A DNA stretch of 64,000 nt from RGIG8244 sp045639325 (GTDB lineage Bacteria; Verrucomicrobiota; Lentisphaeria; Victivallales; UBA1829). The first letter of the stretch is position 1. Every line of letters begins with the position of its first letter. Where the stretch lies: assembly GCA_045639325.1 (NCBI GenBank), contig JAZUCU010000026.1, positions 1-64,000 of the forward strand. Reading direction: 5' to 3'. Positions 1-8,442 of the stretch are shown one piece after another. The notes under the pieces are model-generated. The model saw only the letters and a program-made list of their open reading frames with translations, had not been told where the DNA came from and searched no databases. A program made the position numbers and the translations under genes.

Positions 1-383
1 CAATCACCGGTTCCGGTGACGTCTTCACATTCCTGACCGGAGATATGGATGCAATCAAAGCAGGTGCAGCTCCCACCGTTGCATACGCCGGTTGCGCAAC
101 CGACGGATGGGAAATCATGGGCTCCGGTGACTTTGACGGTGGCGGCATTGATGATGTCTTGTTATCCGATGGCACAGGTATTGCAGGCTGGAAGATGGCA
201 AATGGTCAACGTGTTGAAAATCAGTGGTTCGGCTCATTAACGGCAAATCAGGAAATTGCCGGTATTGCAGACCTGAACAACGACGGTACGGATGACATTC
301 TGATTCTGGATACGGCAACCGAATATTACTGTGGCTGGCTGATTAAGAACGGAAACATCAACGGCATTCAGATCATTGCGTAA
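1..383 (+). CDS. FG-GAP/VCBS-repeat-like protein, C-terminal fragment
   Basis: The frame is open from the left edge of the window and ends at the TAA at 381-383, so only the C-terminal part of a longer protein is present; an internal ATG at 45 is unlikely to be the true start. The visible part holds repeats of the type GSGDFDGGGIDD and IADLNNDGTDD, which are Asp/Asn-rich calcium-loop motifs typical of FG-GAP/VCBS beta-propeller blades, each followed by a hydrophobic LLSD or LILD strand and a Trp-containing segment. Such proteins are usually secreted or surface-attached. The molecular role cannot be read from this fragment. It converges on dinG with a 9-bp gap, and no clear terminator was seen. 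Confidence 0.6.
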   Translation, partial: ITGSGDVFTFLTGDMDAIKAGAAPTVAYAGCATDGWEIMGSGDFDGGGIDDVLLSDGTGIAGWKMANGQRVENQWFGSLTANQEIAGIADLNNDGTDDILILDTATEYYCGWLIKNGNINGIQIIA

Positions 384-392
384 AAACAACAA

Positions 393-2438
393 TCAGAAAT
401 ATTCGATCGGACAGGGCGGAATCGAATTCAAAAAGGATTTGCCGTATTGTTTGGAGACAATACGCGGGTCAAGGACAACAATAATCCCCTGGTCCGTTTT
501 AGAACGGATCAGGCGCCCCACCCCCTGACGGAATTTCAACACGGCATCCGGAATCGAATAATCCCGGAAGGGTTCGCCGCCGCATTGACGGATCCGGTCA
601 CAACGCGCCGCAATCAGCGGATGAGTCGGGACGGAAAATGGTAATTTTGCAATAATCACATTGCTTAATGCATCGCCGGGGACGTCGACGCCTGTCCAGA
701 AGCTGGTTGCGCCGAAAATTACCGACTTTTTATTTTTCTTGAACTGGTGAATCATCGCTGTTCTGGAAAGGGAATCACCATGTACAAGTAGATCAATGCC
801 AGCTGAAAGGAAGGGACCTTCCAGCTGTTCTGCACAATACTTCAACATGCCGTAGGATGTAAAAAGAACAAACGCCCTGCCCTGGGTCTTCAGCACAAAA
901 TCTTTGATTTTATCGCTGGCGACATCGGAATAATTATTTTCCGTCGGTTGTGGCATAGTCCGGGAAAGATACAACTTCACCTGTTTGGAATAATCGAAAG
1001 GCGAATCCAGAATCATCCCTTCCCCGCGGGCAAAACCGATACGCTGCACAAAGTAATCCAGCGAATCACGGACCGCCAATGTGGCACTGGTCAGAATCAC
1101 GGGGATGCCTTTGGAAAACAACGTTTCGTACAGGATCTGAGCCACATTCAACGGCGCCGATGCCAATTCGACATTGCGCAGCGGCATCATGCGTTCTCCG
1201 CCATGACCTTCCACCCAGTACACATGGTCGTCATAATCCATCGTCACGAACGCATCCAATTCTTCACGGCAGGCAGAGAGACGGTTCAGCTGGGATGAGA
1301 CTTCCAGCTTATGACCGCTTTCCAAATCCTCCGATTCATCGGTCAAATAATCTTTCAGCATGGATTCCAATTCGCAGAACAGTTTCGACATGGGATTATC
1401 ATACACGCCGGGGTGATGCATCCGGATACATTGTTCCGGCGATTTGGAAAGACTTTCCTGAAATTGATCAAAGAAAACAGTCGCCGCATCATGCAGCCGC
1501 GAGACCTGCCCGCGCATGTTCAAAGTAAGATCTCCGGGACGGGAGAGAAGCCCTCTGCCGTTTGCCGGGTTATAAAGCCGGTTGAGCATATAACGGACCC
1601 CGCCGGAATTGAGATGGATCCCGAGATGATTCGCAGCATTATCTTCCAAGGTGTGTGCTTCGTCAAAAACCACAGCGCAATACGGGGGAAGCGGACAGTT
1701 TTCCTGCTGTTCCAATTCCCGGATCTTCAAGTCAGTAAAGAATAACGCATGATTCGCCACAACCAAATCGGCTTTATCCCACAGAAGACGTGCCTTCCAG
1801 TAAAAACAGGTACCGAAAAAGTTACATTTCTTCATGGAACAGGTGGACGTTTCACAGCATACACAATTCCACAACTGGGGATCCAGACGGAACGGAATTT
1901 CGGAACGGCTGCCATCGCCTTTGGTATCCCGCGACCAGTCATAAAGCCGTTCCAGATCAGAAGTCAGGGATGCCATCGGCAAATATTCGTTGCGATGATC
2001 GCCCCGTGCCATAGCCAGACGGCGTTTGCAGAGATAATTGCCCCGGCCTTTTGCGAGAACGAATGTAAAATTCAGGTTAAGGATTTCTTTCAGCAGCGGC
2101 AAATCTTTGTATACCAATTGTTCCTGAAGATTGATTGTTTCCGTTGTAATCAGCACCGATTTGTGCATGGAAAGGGCATGAAAGATCGCAGGTACCAGAT
2201 AAGCAAAACTCTTACCGACACCGGTCGGAGCTTCCACACACAAATTCCGGCCCCGCTCCAAACATTCCGCAACTGCATACGCCATCTGTTCCTGCTGCAC
2301 CCGTCGTTCGTAGGGACGGCCGCCGAAGGACTCCGCATTTTTCAACGGGGAATCGGGGGAGAAAAAGAGTCTGGTCTTTTCCAGTGCATCGGAAACAATC
2401 TGTTCGAAGGCTTCAGGTGTGTCAGCGGGCAGGATCAT
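393..2438 (-). CDS. dinG: DinG-family ATP-dependent DNA helicase (XPD-like, Fe-S)
   Basis: Superfamily 2 helicase of the DinG/XPD/Rad3 type, a 5'-3' DNA unwinder used in repair and in resolving R-loops or G-quadruplexes. Visible motifs: a Q-type motif and Walker A EAPTGVGKS near residues 69-77; a cysteine cluster (NYLC, then CVCC, CSMKKC and C) between motifs I and II that would ligate a 4Fe-4S cluster; the DEAH box in VVFDEAHTLED; and motif VI QGVGRLIRS near the C-terminus. At 681 residues it has family-typical length. No N-terminal exonuclease domain is present. The start ATG at 2438 has a GGAG 13 nt upstream that lies inside a perfect 12-bp palindrome. It is probably a single-gene unit. 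Confidence 0.9.
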   Translation of the reverse strand: MILPADTPEAFEQIVSDALEKTRLFFSPDSPLKNAESFGGRPYERRVQQEQMAYAVAECLERGRNLCVEAPTGVGKSFAYLVPAIFHALSMHKSVLITTETINLQEQLVYKDLPLLKEILNLNFTFVLAKGRGNYLCKRRLAMARGDHRNEYLPMASLTSDLERLYDWSRDTKGDGSRSEIPFRLDPQLWNCVCCETSTCSMKKCNFFGTCFYWKARLLWDKADLVVANHALFFTDLKIRELEQQENCPLPPYCAVVFDEAHTLEDNAANHLGIHLNSGGVRYMLNRLYNPANGRGLLSRPGDLTLNMRGQVSRLHDAATVFFDQFQESLSKSPEQCIRMHHPGVYDNPMSKLFCELESMLKDYLTDESEDLESGHKLEVSSQLNRLSACREELDAFVTMDYDDHVYWVEGHGGERMMPLRNVELASAPLNVAQILYETLFSKGIPVILTSATLAVRDSLDYFVQRIGFARGEGMILDSPFDYSKQVKLYLSRTMPQPTENNYSDVASDKIKDFVLKTQGRAFVLFTSYGMLKYCAEQLEGPFLSAGIDLLVHGDSLSRTAMIHQFKKNKKSVIFGATSFWTGVDVPGDALSNVIIAKLPFSVPTHPLIAARCDRIRQCGGEPFRDYSIPDAVLKFRQGVGRLIRSKTDQGIIVVLDPRIVSKQYGKSFLNSIPPCPIEYF

Positions 2439-2449
2439 AAGAAATAACG

Positions 2450-2461
2450 AACTCCGGAGTT
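2450..2461. repeat. 12-bp palindrome overlapping the dinG Shine-Dalgarno
   Basis: AACTCCGGAGTT is a perfect palindrome 12 bp upstream of the dinG start codon. Its GGAG half is the only plausible ribosome binding site for dinG. It could be a protein-binding operator or chance; it does not resemble a known LexA box. Confidence 0.3.
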
Positions 2462-2495
2462 ACAACATTCATTACAACGGTAAAAACAACATGGT

Positions 2496-2523
2496 AAAAT
2501 AGCGTATTTTTTCAACTTTGCAA
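2496..2523 (-). promoter_or_regulatory. Predicted sigma70-type promoter of dinG
   Basis: On the minus strand TTGCAA (2523-2518), a 16-nt spacer and TATTTT (2501-2496). It matches the promoter form seen throughout this window and lies about 60 bp upstream of dinG. Confidence 0.5.
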
Positions 2524-2594
2524 GTAAAGAGTCGATATTTTTTTATCCCGCAGGCATTTTTTTTCAAAAAAATTCATGTTTCCTTAAAAAAGGA

Positions 2595-2623
2595 TTGGAA
2601 AATTAAAAAACAGGCATTATAGT
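2595..2623 (+). promoter_or_regulatory. Predicted promoter of the ABC ATPase gene
   Basis: TTGGAA, 17-nt spacer, TATAGT. Transcription would begin near 2630 and leave a leader of about 145 nt before the start codon at 2775, longer than most leaders here. The 336-bp gap between dinG and this gene is AT-rich and also holds a possible 22-residue upstream ORF. Confidence 0.45.
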
Positions 2624-2672
2624 ACGACTTGATAAAACGGTTTCTGAAGCCCAATAATAAAAATAAAAAATC

Positions 2673-2741
2673 ATGGCGGATGAAATCAAAAAAATATATA
2701 ACTTGCAGAATCCATTTAAAGAAAACCGGGGTCGTCTTTGA
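2673..2741 (+). CDS. Possible 22-residue upstream ORF in the ABC ATPase leader
   Basis: ATG to TGA, reading MADEIKKIYNLQNPFKENRG plus two residues. It lies entirely in the predicted 5' leader of the ABC ATPase gene and has a plausible amino acid composition, but no Shine-Dalgarno is visible. It could be a leader peptide, a gene remnant, or chance. Confidence 0.2.
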   Translation: MADEIKKIYNLQNPFKENRGRL

Positions 2742-2774
2742 CGTACCTCAAAAAACAAAAGGAAACAACAAACT

Positions 2775-3878
2775 ATGGCAAAAGTAAGCGTTTGCGGCGT
2801 CAGCAAGATCTACGAAGGCGGGGTAAAAGCCGTCCACAGTATCGATCTTGAAATCAAAGACAAAGAATTCATGGTACTGGTCGGTCCCTCCGGTTGCGGT
2901 AAATCCACAACCTTGCGTATGATCGCCGGTCTTGAAGAAATCAGCGAAGGTCAGATTCTTATCGGTGACCGCGTGGTGAACAACGTTCCGCCGAAAGACC
3001 GTGACATTGCCATGGTGTTCCAGAACTACGCTCTTTATCCCCACAAAACAGTATATGACAACCTGGCATTCGGGCTGAAACTTCGCGGTTTCCCCAAAGC
3101 CGATATTGATAAACGTGTAAAAGAAGCTGCCGATATTCTCGGTATTCATGATTATCTCGACCGCAAACCGAAAGCGCTTTCCGGCGGTCAGAGACAGCGT
3201 GTGGCAGTCGGACGCTGTATTGTCCGTAAGCCAGCCGTGTTCCTTTTCGACGAACCGCTGTCCAACCTGGACGCCAAGATGCGTGTTCAGATGCGTGCGG
3301 AAATCAGCAAACTGCATCACAAACTTGCAACAACCATGATTTACGTTACCCACGACCAGATCGAAGCGATGACCATGGGTAACCGCATCTGCGTAATGAA
3401 AGACGGTGTGATCCAGCAGTGCGATACGCCGCTGAATATCTACGATAATCCTGCAAACGTCTTCGTTGCCGGCTTTATCGGTACGCCGCCGATGAACACA
3501 ATCAAAGGCCGTTTGGAAGCAGAAAACGGCGGTCTCTACTTCAAGACGGAAACACTCAGCATCCGCACACCGGAAAGTTGGAAATCTGCAATCGAACCCT
3601 ATACCGGCAAGAGCATCATCTTCGGTATCCGCCCGGAAGATATCGGTTCTGAAATGGCGGAACGCGACCCCGATGCACCGAAAATCCATGCAACGGTCGA
3701 TGTCCGCGAATTCATGGGGGCAGAAACCTATCTGTATCTGGATTGCGGCGCAGGCGTCAACTGCATTGCCCGCGTCAACGCTCACAAACAGGTCAGCATG
3801 GGCGAAAAACTCACGTTGCCGCTCACCCTGCTTAAAGCACACATGTTCGACCCGGAAACAGAAAAACGTATTCTTTAA
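2775..3878 (+). CDS. ugpC: ABC transporter ATP-binding protein, MalK/UgpC/MsmK type
   Basis: Cytoplasmic ATPase of a carbohydrate ABC importer. Walker A GPSGCGKST (about residues 38-46), Q-loop FQNYALYPH, signature LSGGQRQRVAVGR, Walker B FLFDEP followed by LSNLDA, and the H-loop in YVTHDQ are all intact. A C-terminal TOBE/OB region (about 240-367, including FGIRPEDIG) is characteristic of the MalK/UgpC group. Start chosen at ATG 2775 behind AAAGGAA. No permease or solute-binding gene is adjacent. Such orphan MsmK-type ATPases are known to energise several sugar importers encoded elsewhere, so the substrate cannot be assigned and the UgpC name is family-level only. The next gene, a lipoprotein, may be read through because only a weak hairpin (3889-3921) without a T-run separates them. 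Confidence 0.9.
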   Translation: MAKVSVCGVSKIYEGGVKAVHSIDLEIKDKEFMVLVGPSGCGKSTTLRMIAGLEEISEGQILIGDRVVNNVPPKDRDIAMVFQNYALYPHKTVYDNLAFGLKLRGFPKADIDKRVKEAADILGIHDYLDRKPKALSGGQRQRVAVGRCIVRKPAVFLFDEPLSNLDAKMRVQMRAEISKLHHKLATTMIYVTHDQIEAMTMGNRICVMKDGVIQQCDTPLNIYDNPANVFVAGFIGTPPMNTIKGRLEAENGGLYFKTETLSIRTPESWKSAIEPYTGKSIIFGIRPEDIGSEMAERDPDAPKIHATVDVREFMGAETYLYLDCGAGVNCIARVNAHKQVSMGEKLTLPLTLLKAHMFDPETEKRIL

Positions 3879-3962
3879 TGTAACCAATGGGGATATGCAG
3901 CATTCTTCAGTTCGTATCCCCTTAACAAAAAAATACAACAACTAACAGGAGAAGTATTTATT

Positions 3963-4346
3963 ATGAAGAAAAAATTGATGAAACTTGCGTTTCTCGCATG
4001 CGTCCTCGGCACAGTCACACTGCTTACCGGTTGCGGTACTCCGGTTCCCCTCGGCTGTCTCTACACAAAAGTCACTCTGCCCGTCTCTGTGGGTAATGGC
4101 GACATCAAGTACAACCGTATCGGCGAAGCAAAATGCCAGAACTTCCTCGGCTGGATTGCTCTCGGTGATGCTTCCGTCAACGCTGCTTGCGCAAACGGTC
4201 AGATCAACCGCGTTTCCTGGGTAAGCCAGAGAGTGGAAAACTTCTTCGGTATCTACGGCACATTCACAACCGTTGTCTACGGTTTCGGTGATACAGCTGG
4301 TGCAGATCCTTCTGTTGCCGGCAAACACATCGTTCATCAGCCGTAA
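3963..4346 (+). CDS. TRL-like lipoprotein
   Basis: A 127-residue predicted lipoprotein: basic start MKKKLMK, hydrophobic core, lipobox LLTGC with the lipidated Cys near residue 24. The mature part (LYTKVTLPV, GEAKCQNFLGWIALGDAS, then a Gly/Phe-rich end) resembles the TRL-like family of small bacterial lipoproteins, whose role is unknown. Start ATG at 3963 is supported by AGGAG 13 nt upstream. It ends just before a strong intrinsic terminator at 4373, so it closes this transcription unit. Confidence 0.7.
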   Translation: MKKKLMKLAFLACVLGTVTLLTGCGTPVPLGCLYTKVTLPVSVGNGDIKYNRIGEAKCQNFLGWIALGDASVNAACANGQINRVSWVSQRVENFFGIYGTFTTVVYGFGDTAGADPSVAGKHIVHQP

Positions 4347-4372
4347 TACAGAACTCAAATTCAGTTCTATTG

Positions 4373-4405
4373 AGCGGACACCATTCCCGTGTCCGCTTTT
4401 TTCTT
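4373..4405 (+). terminator. Intrinsic terminator after the TRL-like lipoprotein
   Basis: Perfect 9-bp stem AGCGGACAC / GTGTCCGCT with a 7-nt loop and a T-run (4398-4402). The downstream arm ends only 12 nt before the prmC start codon at 4410. Confidence 0.85.
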
Positions 4406-4409
4406 CCTT

Positions 4410-5237
4410 ATGACAGCGATTCTTGAACTCTATCAGAAATATTCGGACATCTTCCGCAAAAATGGTTTCGATTCCCCGGAAATCGAAGCCGCCTATATTC
4501 TTGCTGAAGTCTCCGATATGAGCCATACCGTTATCCCCTTTACGGAAAAAACTCTCTCCCCGGATGCAGAAAAAAAAGCAGAAGCCTTTTTTCAACGCAG
4601 ACTCACCCACGAGCCGTTCCAGTACATTTTCGGCTGGACTGAATTCCGGGAATTAAGATTATCCGTCGGCCCCGGCTGTTTGATCCCGCGCCCGGAAACG
4701 GAATATCTTCTTGATTTTGTTCTGCCTGCCATTCCCAAAAACGGTTCCGTCTGCGAACTCGGCGCAGGCAGCGGTGCAATCTCCCTTTCCATTGCATTCG
4801 AAAGACCGGATGTCAAAGTCATCGCCACCGAATTATCCCCCGATGCGTATCAATGGGCGGATAAAAACAGACACGACCTTGCCTTGTGTTCCAGAGTCGA
4901 TTTGCGTGCAGGCGACCTCTTCACCCCATGCAATGACGAAATGTTCGACGTCATTGTTGCCAACCTGCCGTATATTGACGAAGCAGCAGAACTCCCGTTG
5001 AACGTAAAATTATACGAACCCGGGCAAGCCTTATTTGCTCCAGATCACGGTTTTGCCCTGATCGAAAAGGCGTTGGAACAGGCTCCCCGTTACCTGAAAC
5101 CGGGCGGAAAACTCTTTTTTGAAATCGGGGAAGATCAGGGCGAACGCTCCCGTTCCACGGCCCTGAAATATTTCAGAGCCGCAGAAATCAAACTGGATCA
5201 ATACGGTGTCGACCGGTTCCTGTTTGCAGAATTATGA
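4410..5237 (+). CDS. prmC: Release factor glutamine N5-methyltransferase
   Basis: SAM-dependent methylation of the GGQ glutamine of peptide-chain release factors. Features: an N-terminal helical domain; the family marker CLIPRPETEYLLD; SAM motif I CELGAGSGAISLS; and a catalytic-loop motif that reads VANLPYIDE, where the canonical form is NPPY. The family tolerates substitutions at the second position, so I do not infer loss of activity. The start is placed at ATG 4410; a GTG at 4389 would lie in the terminator stem. No Shine-Dalgarno is visible, and the terminator of the upstream gene ends 12 nt before the ATG, so the promoter must overlap the upstream gene's end, or prmC depends on read-through. 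It overlaps the converging gene by 6 bp. Confidence 0.88.
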   Translation: MTAILELYQKYSDIFRKNGFDSPEIEAAYILAEVSDMSHTVIPFTEKTLSPDAEKKAEAFFQRRLTHEPFQYIFGWTEFRELRLSVGPGCLIPRPETEYLLDFVLPAIPKNGSVCELGAGSGAISLSIAFERPDVKVIATELSPDAYQWADKNRHDLALCSRVDLRAGDLFTPCNDEMFDVIVANLPYIDEAAELPLNVKLYEPGQALFAPDHGFALIEKALEQAPRYLKPGGKLFFEIGEDQGERSRSTALKYFRAAEIKLDQYGVDRFLFAEL

Positions 5238-7283
5238 AATTTCGACCATCATCACATCCAATGGCGAAACGGTATAATCTTTCCCGTTCCAGCGGAATGT
5301 CTTCTCTTCGGTCATGTAATTGACGAAAAACGCGGCTTCCTTTCCATCCGGCGCACGCCATGCGGAACACAAAATTTCCGGGCCGGACTTATCATCTCTT
5401 TCCCGGCATAATGTCGGGAACACTCTGCTTCCACATTCAATACGGGGAGCAGGAATCATATCACCCTTCTGGAGAAATTCCGGATAACGCTGGCGGGCAA
5501 CGTTCATATTACGAATGAATGTTACCGTATTCTTCTGATCCGGCACAGGCTCTGTCCAATCACAAACAGCAGCCCCCCAATCTATTTCCCCGCTGTCACG
5601 CAGGACAATGGTCATCATATCCCCGCCGATAAAACCCCGAGCCATGCGGTAACGGAAACAATCTTCATCCGTATGGTTCGGGATATTGCAGCAGTTACCG
5701 AAGAAGTTATTCAGATAACGGTGAAATACATACTGATATGCCGGAATGGGTGACGTATATTTCGTCTCAATAAAGTTGGCACGCAAATCGTTGAAGGGCA
5801 TATCCGCAACAAACGGTCCGGCAGCCGCACACTCTGTCCCGAGAATCATGTTGCTGCCCCGGGCGCGGATCTGATCATTAAGTTTGTGCAGAAACTTTCT
5901 CATGGCATCCGTTGCCGCCTTACCGGGAATCGAGGGATGATGATGTTCTTTGCTGTAACAATACAACGGTGCGCCGCCCAAGTTCTGGTCAAGAATCTGG
6001 TAAAAGTCAACCTTCTCATCCGCCAGAATCATCGTCTGTTCCGCCATGATACGGTAACAATCCTCTTCCGTAATACAGAACGCCGTACCTTCCCGGATGC
6101 CGCCAAGTCCACGCTCGATCTCTCCTTTCGGACCTCTGACCATGGCATCTTCCAGATGTTCACGCTGATAAATCTCCTCCCCGGAATAATCGTTGGTCAG
6201 ACTCTTGCGGGTAAAGTGTGTGCCGGAGCCGTATACACCAAGCAAATGCCCTTCATCATGAAGAAGATCACGGAATTTACGGAAGGACTCCACCCCACCC
6301 ACCGGCGGCCAATAATACGGCGGCAGCCAGGGGCCGTTGTGATCCCAGCGCATCAGCAGGACCATAACTTTGGAATGTAACTGTTCCGCAAGTTCTTTGA
6401 TACGCGGGAACGCATTTTCATAAGGCACAAACCGGTTGGGATCGTTGGAAATCGACTTCCCGCCACGTACCGGATAAATAATGACAACCGGAGATTCATC
6501 CAGCCATTCCGGCAGAGTAAAATTCCGTTTCATCGCCGGATCCTGTTCCACCCATTGACGGTAAATTTCACAGGCATGCTGCCAATCCCCGGCAAAGGGC
6601 CGCACAATCAAATCGAACGGCAATTCATAATCCGTACCGGGATCATGATCATCCGTCCCGCAGCAACATTCGATATAGGCGTTATAAAACGTATCCCCCG
6701 CCTTATGAGCCAAACCAAGGAATTTGATTGAGTGAGTCAAGTCATCCGCCGCAAGATAAACACCACCGTTATCGGAATATGCAGCAAGGAATTGCATCTG
6801 TTTCAAACCGGGATAACTGTTGCAATAGCCGGGGTAGGATAAATGATCTGCCCACTCATCATCAATCGCATTTGCCAATTGAAACAACGCACCGTCGGAA
6901 TGGGGCATCAGCAAATCATGCGCCAAAGGAACGCCAAGCAGGGGCGCAGCAATCAATTCCAGACGCTGTCCGGCAGGAATCCCGGTAACAACAGGACGGA
7001 AGCGGAAGGAACTGTTTTCTGCTTTCCGGATCTTCAATGTCATTTCCATGCCGGGGAATTTATCACATCCGCGCCAATGCAGAATACCATCACCATCAAA
7101 AGAAAATTCAGAGAAATCCCGGTCATCAACTAGTACCGTATCGCCATTATCATCTATCAGACGCAGATGAAATGCGCGCTCGGATGCTGTAATCAAAGAC
7201 TTGCCATTCCATATCAAATCGCAAATGGCACCGTTATTTTCTGATAAGATCAGACTCGTTTCCTGATTTGCAAGTACAAACAT
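5232..7283 (-). CDS. DUF6259-type glycoside-hydrolase-like protein
   Basis: A 683-residue protein without signal peptide, so probably cytoplasmic. The N-terminal 230 residues look like a beta-sandwich (galactose-mutarotase-like), followed by a TIM-barrel-like central region with aromatic/acidic segments such as VLLMRWDHNGPWLPPYYWPP, DFYQILDQNLGG and GTECAA, and a C-terminal beta domain. This is the overall look of the DUF6259 family, presumed glycosidases. The start is ATG 7283, preceded by AGGAG at 7 nt, not the longer frame to 7343. It lies about 100 bp downstream of a sugar epimerase gene on the same strand, probably one operon, which supports a role in sugar breakdown. The substrate is unknown. 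Confidence 0.6.
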   Translation of the reverse strand: MFVLANQETSLILSENNGAICDLIWNGKSLITASERAFHLRLIDDNGDTVLVDDRDFSEFSFDGDGILHWRGCDKFPGMEMTLKIRKAENSSFRFRPVVTGIPAGQRLELIAAPLLGVPLAHDLLMPHSDGALFQLANAIDDEWADHLSYPGYCNSYPGLKQMQFLAAYSDNGGVYLAADDLTHSIKFLGLAHKAGDTFYNAYIECCCGTDDHDPGTDYELPFDLIVRPFAGDWQHACEIYRQWVEQDPAMKRNFTLPEWLDESPVVIIYPVRGGKSISNDPNRFVPYENAFPRIKELAEQLHSKVMVLLMRWDHNGPWLPPYYWPPVGGVESFRKFRDLLHDEGHLLGVYGSGTHFTRKSLTNDYSGEEIYQREHLEDAMVRGPKGEIERGLGGIREGTAFCITEEDCYRIMAEQTMILADEKVDFYQILDQNLGGAPLYCYSKEHHHPSIPGKAATDAMRKFLHKLNDQIRARGSNMILGTECAAAGPFVADMPFNDLRANFIETKYTSPIPAYQYVFHRYLNNFFGNCCNIPNHTDEDCFRYRMARGFIGGDMMTIVLRDSGEIDWGAAVCDWTEPVPDQKNTVTFIRNMNVARQRYPEFLQKGDMIPAPRIECGSRVFPTLCRERDDKSGPEILCSAWRAPDGKEAAFFVNYMTEEKTFRWNGKDYTVSPLDVMMVEIS

Positions 7284-7386
7284 GACCAACTCCTGAAAAT
7301 TCTCATATTGCAGGGCACAGCAAAACCGGCAGAATATCTGCAACCATTAAGTTAAACAAGACTTTTTGCCTACAGGCTTTATATTT

Positions 7387-8295
7387 TTATGCTTGTGCCG
7401 GGAAAGTGAACGGCGGAATCAAATCACCGCCACGGCAGAATTTCAGATAATTGAGACCATGCACCTGACCGGTCAATTCCAGTTCGCCACGGTAAACAGG
7501 ATCGTGCCAGCCTTCAATATCGATGGTGCCGGTATAATTGTTCTGACGCAGAATGGAAATGATATCCGTCCAATTGCTGTCGCCGAATCCGGGTGTGCGG
7601 TGATAAACAAAAGGTACGCCTGCATAAATACCTTTTTCCGCAATCACGTCTTTCAGAATGGTAGCATCTTTGCCGTGAATGTGGAAGACTTTGGATACCC
7701 ACTTGCGCAGCTGCGGGATGGGATCGATCAACTGACACATCTGATGGCAGGGTTCCCATTCCAACCCCAGGTTATCCGCCGGAACAGCATCAAAAAGTTT
7801 TTCCCACATGGTCGGGTTAACTGCCACATTCCAGCTACCCCATTTCCAATTGCCGCCCATGAGACAGTTTTCAAAAGCGATTTTGAGGCCTTTATCTGCA
7901 GCGCGTGCAGCAAGAGGGGTAAAGACTTCTTTGAATTTCGGAAGAGATTCCGGCATTTCCACATCGGGAATTCGGCCTGTAAAACCGGCGATGACTTTTG
8001 CACCGAACAATTCGGCATTGTCAATGACCAGTTCCAGACTGCGCAATGTTTTTTCGCCATCAGGGATCAACGGGTTACCATATACCCCGAGGGTGGAAAT
8101 AATCATATTATTTTTTTCTGCACACTCTCTGACCTGCTTTGCATAATCTGCAATGTCAGTAATCCAGGTTGCATCGCCACCGAATGTGATTTCGATACTT
8201 TCAAAGCCGTATTTGCCGAGATTTTCAATATAAGCAAGTGTTTGATCCAGTTCTTTCCCCTGAACCAGTGTGCCGATTTTGATTTGTTCTGCCAT
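7387..8295 (-). CDS. Sugar phosphate isomerase/epimerase (xylose-isomerase-like TIM barrel)
   Basis: A 302-residue AP-endonuclease-2 / xylose-isomerase-like TIM barrel protein. Metal-binding acidic and histidine segments are spaced as in this family: GFESIEITFGG, IAFENCLMGG, NLGLEWEPCH, VFHIHGKDA, HRTPGFGDSNW, and TIDIEGWHDP. Such enzymes interconvert keto-sugars or sugar acids with a divalent metal. Start ATG 8295 with AGGAAAGGA upstream. First gene of a probable two-gene operon with the DUF6259-type protein. The exact substrate cannot be predicted. It is not a close copy of the second epimerase at 61413. Confidence 0.8.
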   Translation of the reverse strand: MAEQIKIGTLVQGKELDQTLAYIENLGKYGFESIEITFGGDATWITDIADYAKQVRECAEKNNMIISTLGVYGNPLIPDGEKTLRSLELVIDNAELFGAKVIAGFTGRIPDVEMPESLPKFKEVFTPLAARAADKGLKIAFENCLMGGNWKWGSWNVAVNPTMWEKLFDAVPADNLGLEWEPCHQMCQLIDPIPQLRKWVSKVFHIHGKDATILKDVIAEKGIYAGVPFVYHRTPGFGDSNWTDIISILRQNNYTGTIDIEGWHDPVYRGELELTGQVHGLNYLKFCRGGDLIPPFTFPAQA

Positions 8296-8328
8296 TTTTA
8301 TATCCTTTCCTGTAAATTGTTATCGGAT

Positions 8329-8357
8329 AATATATACACAGGTATTCTTTTTGTCAA
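8329..8357 (-). promoter_or_regulatory. Predicted promoter of the epimerase-DUF6259 operon
   Basis: Minus strand TTGACA (8357-8352), 17-nt spacer, TATATT (8334-8329). Consensus -35 box. It lies back-to-back with the tatD promoter at 8389. Confidence 0.65.
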
Positions 8358-8388
8358 GGCCGATCAGGTAAAAAAAATAAAATACCAT

Positions 8389-8417
8389 TTGCAAAATCCC
8401 ACTTCCGGCTGTATGTT
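8389..8417 (+). promoter_or_regulatory. Predicted promoter of tatD-HNH
   Basis: TTGCAA, 17-nt spacer, TATGTT, ending 25 nt before the tatD ATG. Confidence 0.5.
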
Positions 8418-8442
8418 ACCTGCGAATAATAAACAGAAAGTT

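Noticed and set aside
2450..2461. Palindrome at dinG as a LexA box
   Set aside because: AACTCCGGAGTT does not fit known LexA consensus forms, so only a generic repeat is reported.
2603..2806. A 67-codon minus frame in the dinG-ABC ATPase gap
   Set aside because: Aromatic-rich AT-derived sequence without ribosome site and overlapping the ATPase start.
3889..3921. Hairpin GGGGATA / TATCCCC after the ABC ATPase as terminator
   Set aside because: No T-run follows; the next gene may be read through.
2748..3941. A 397-codon minus frame opposite the ABC ATPase
   Set aside because: The plus strand carries all ABC motifs; the antisense product has none.
7366..8442. Upstream extension of the tatD frame through the epimerase gene
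   Set aside because: The epimerase is clearly coded on the other strand; TatD homology begins at MTMEFFDTH at 8443.
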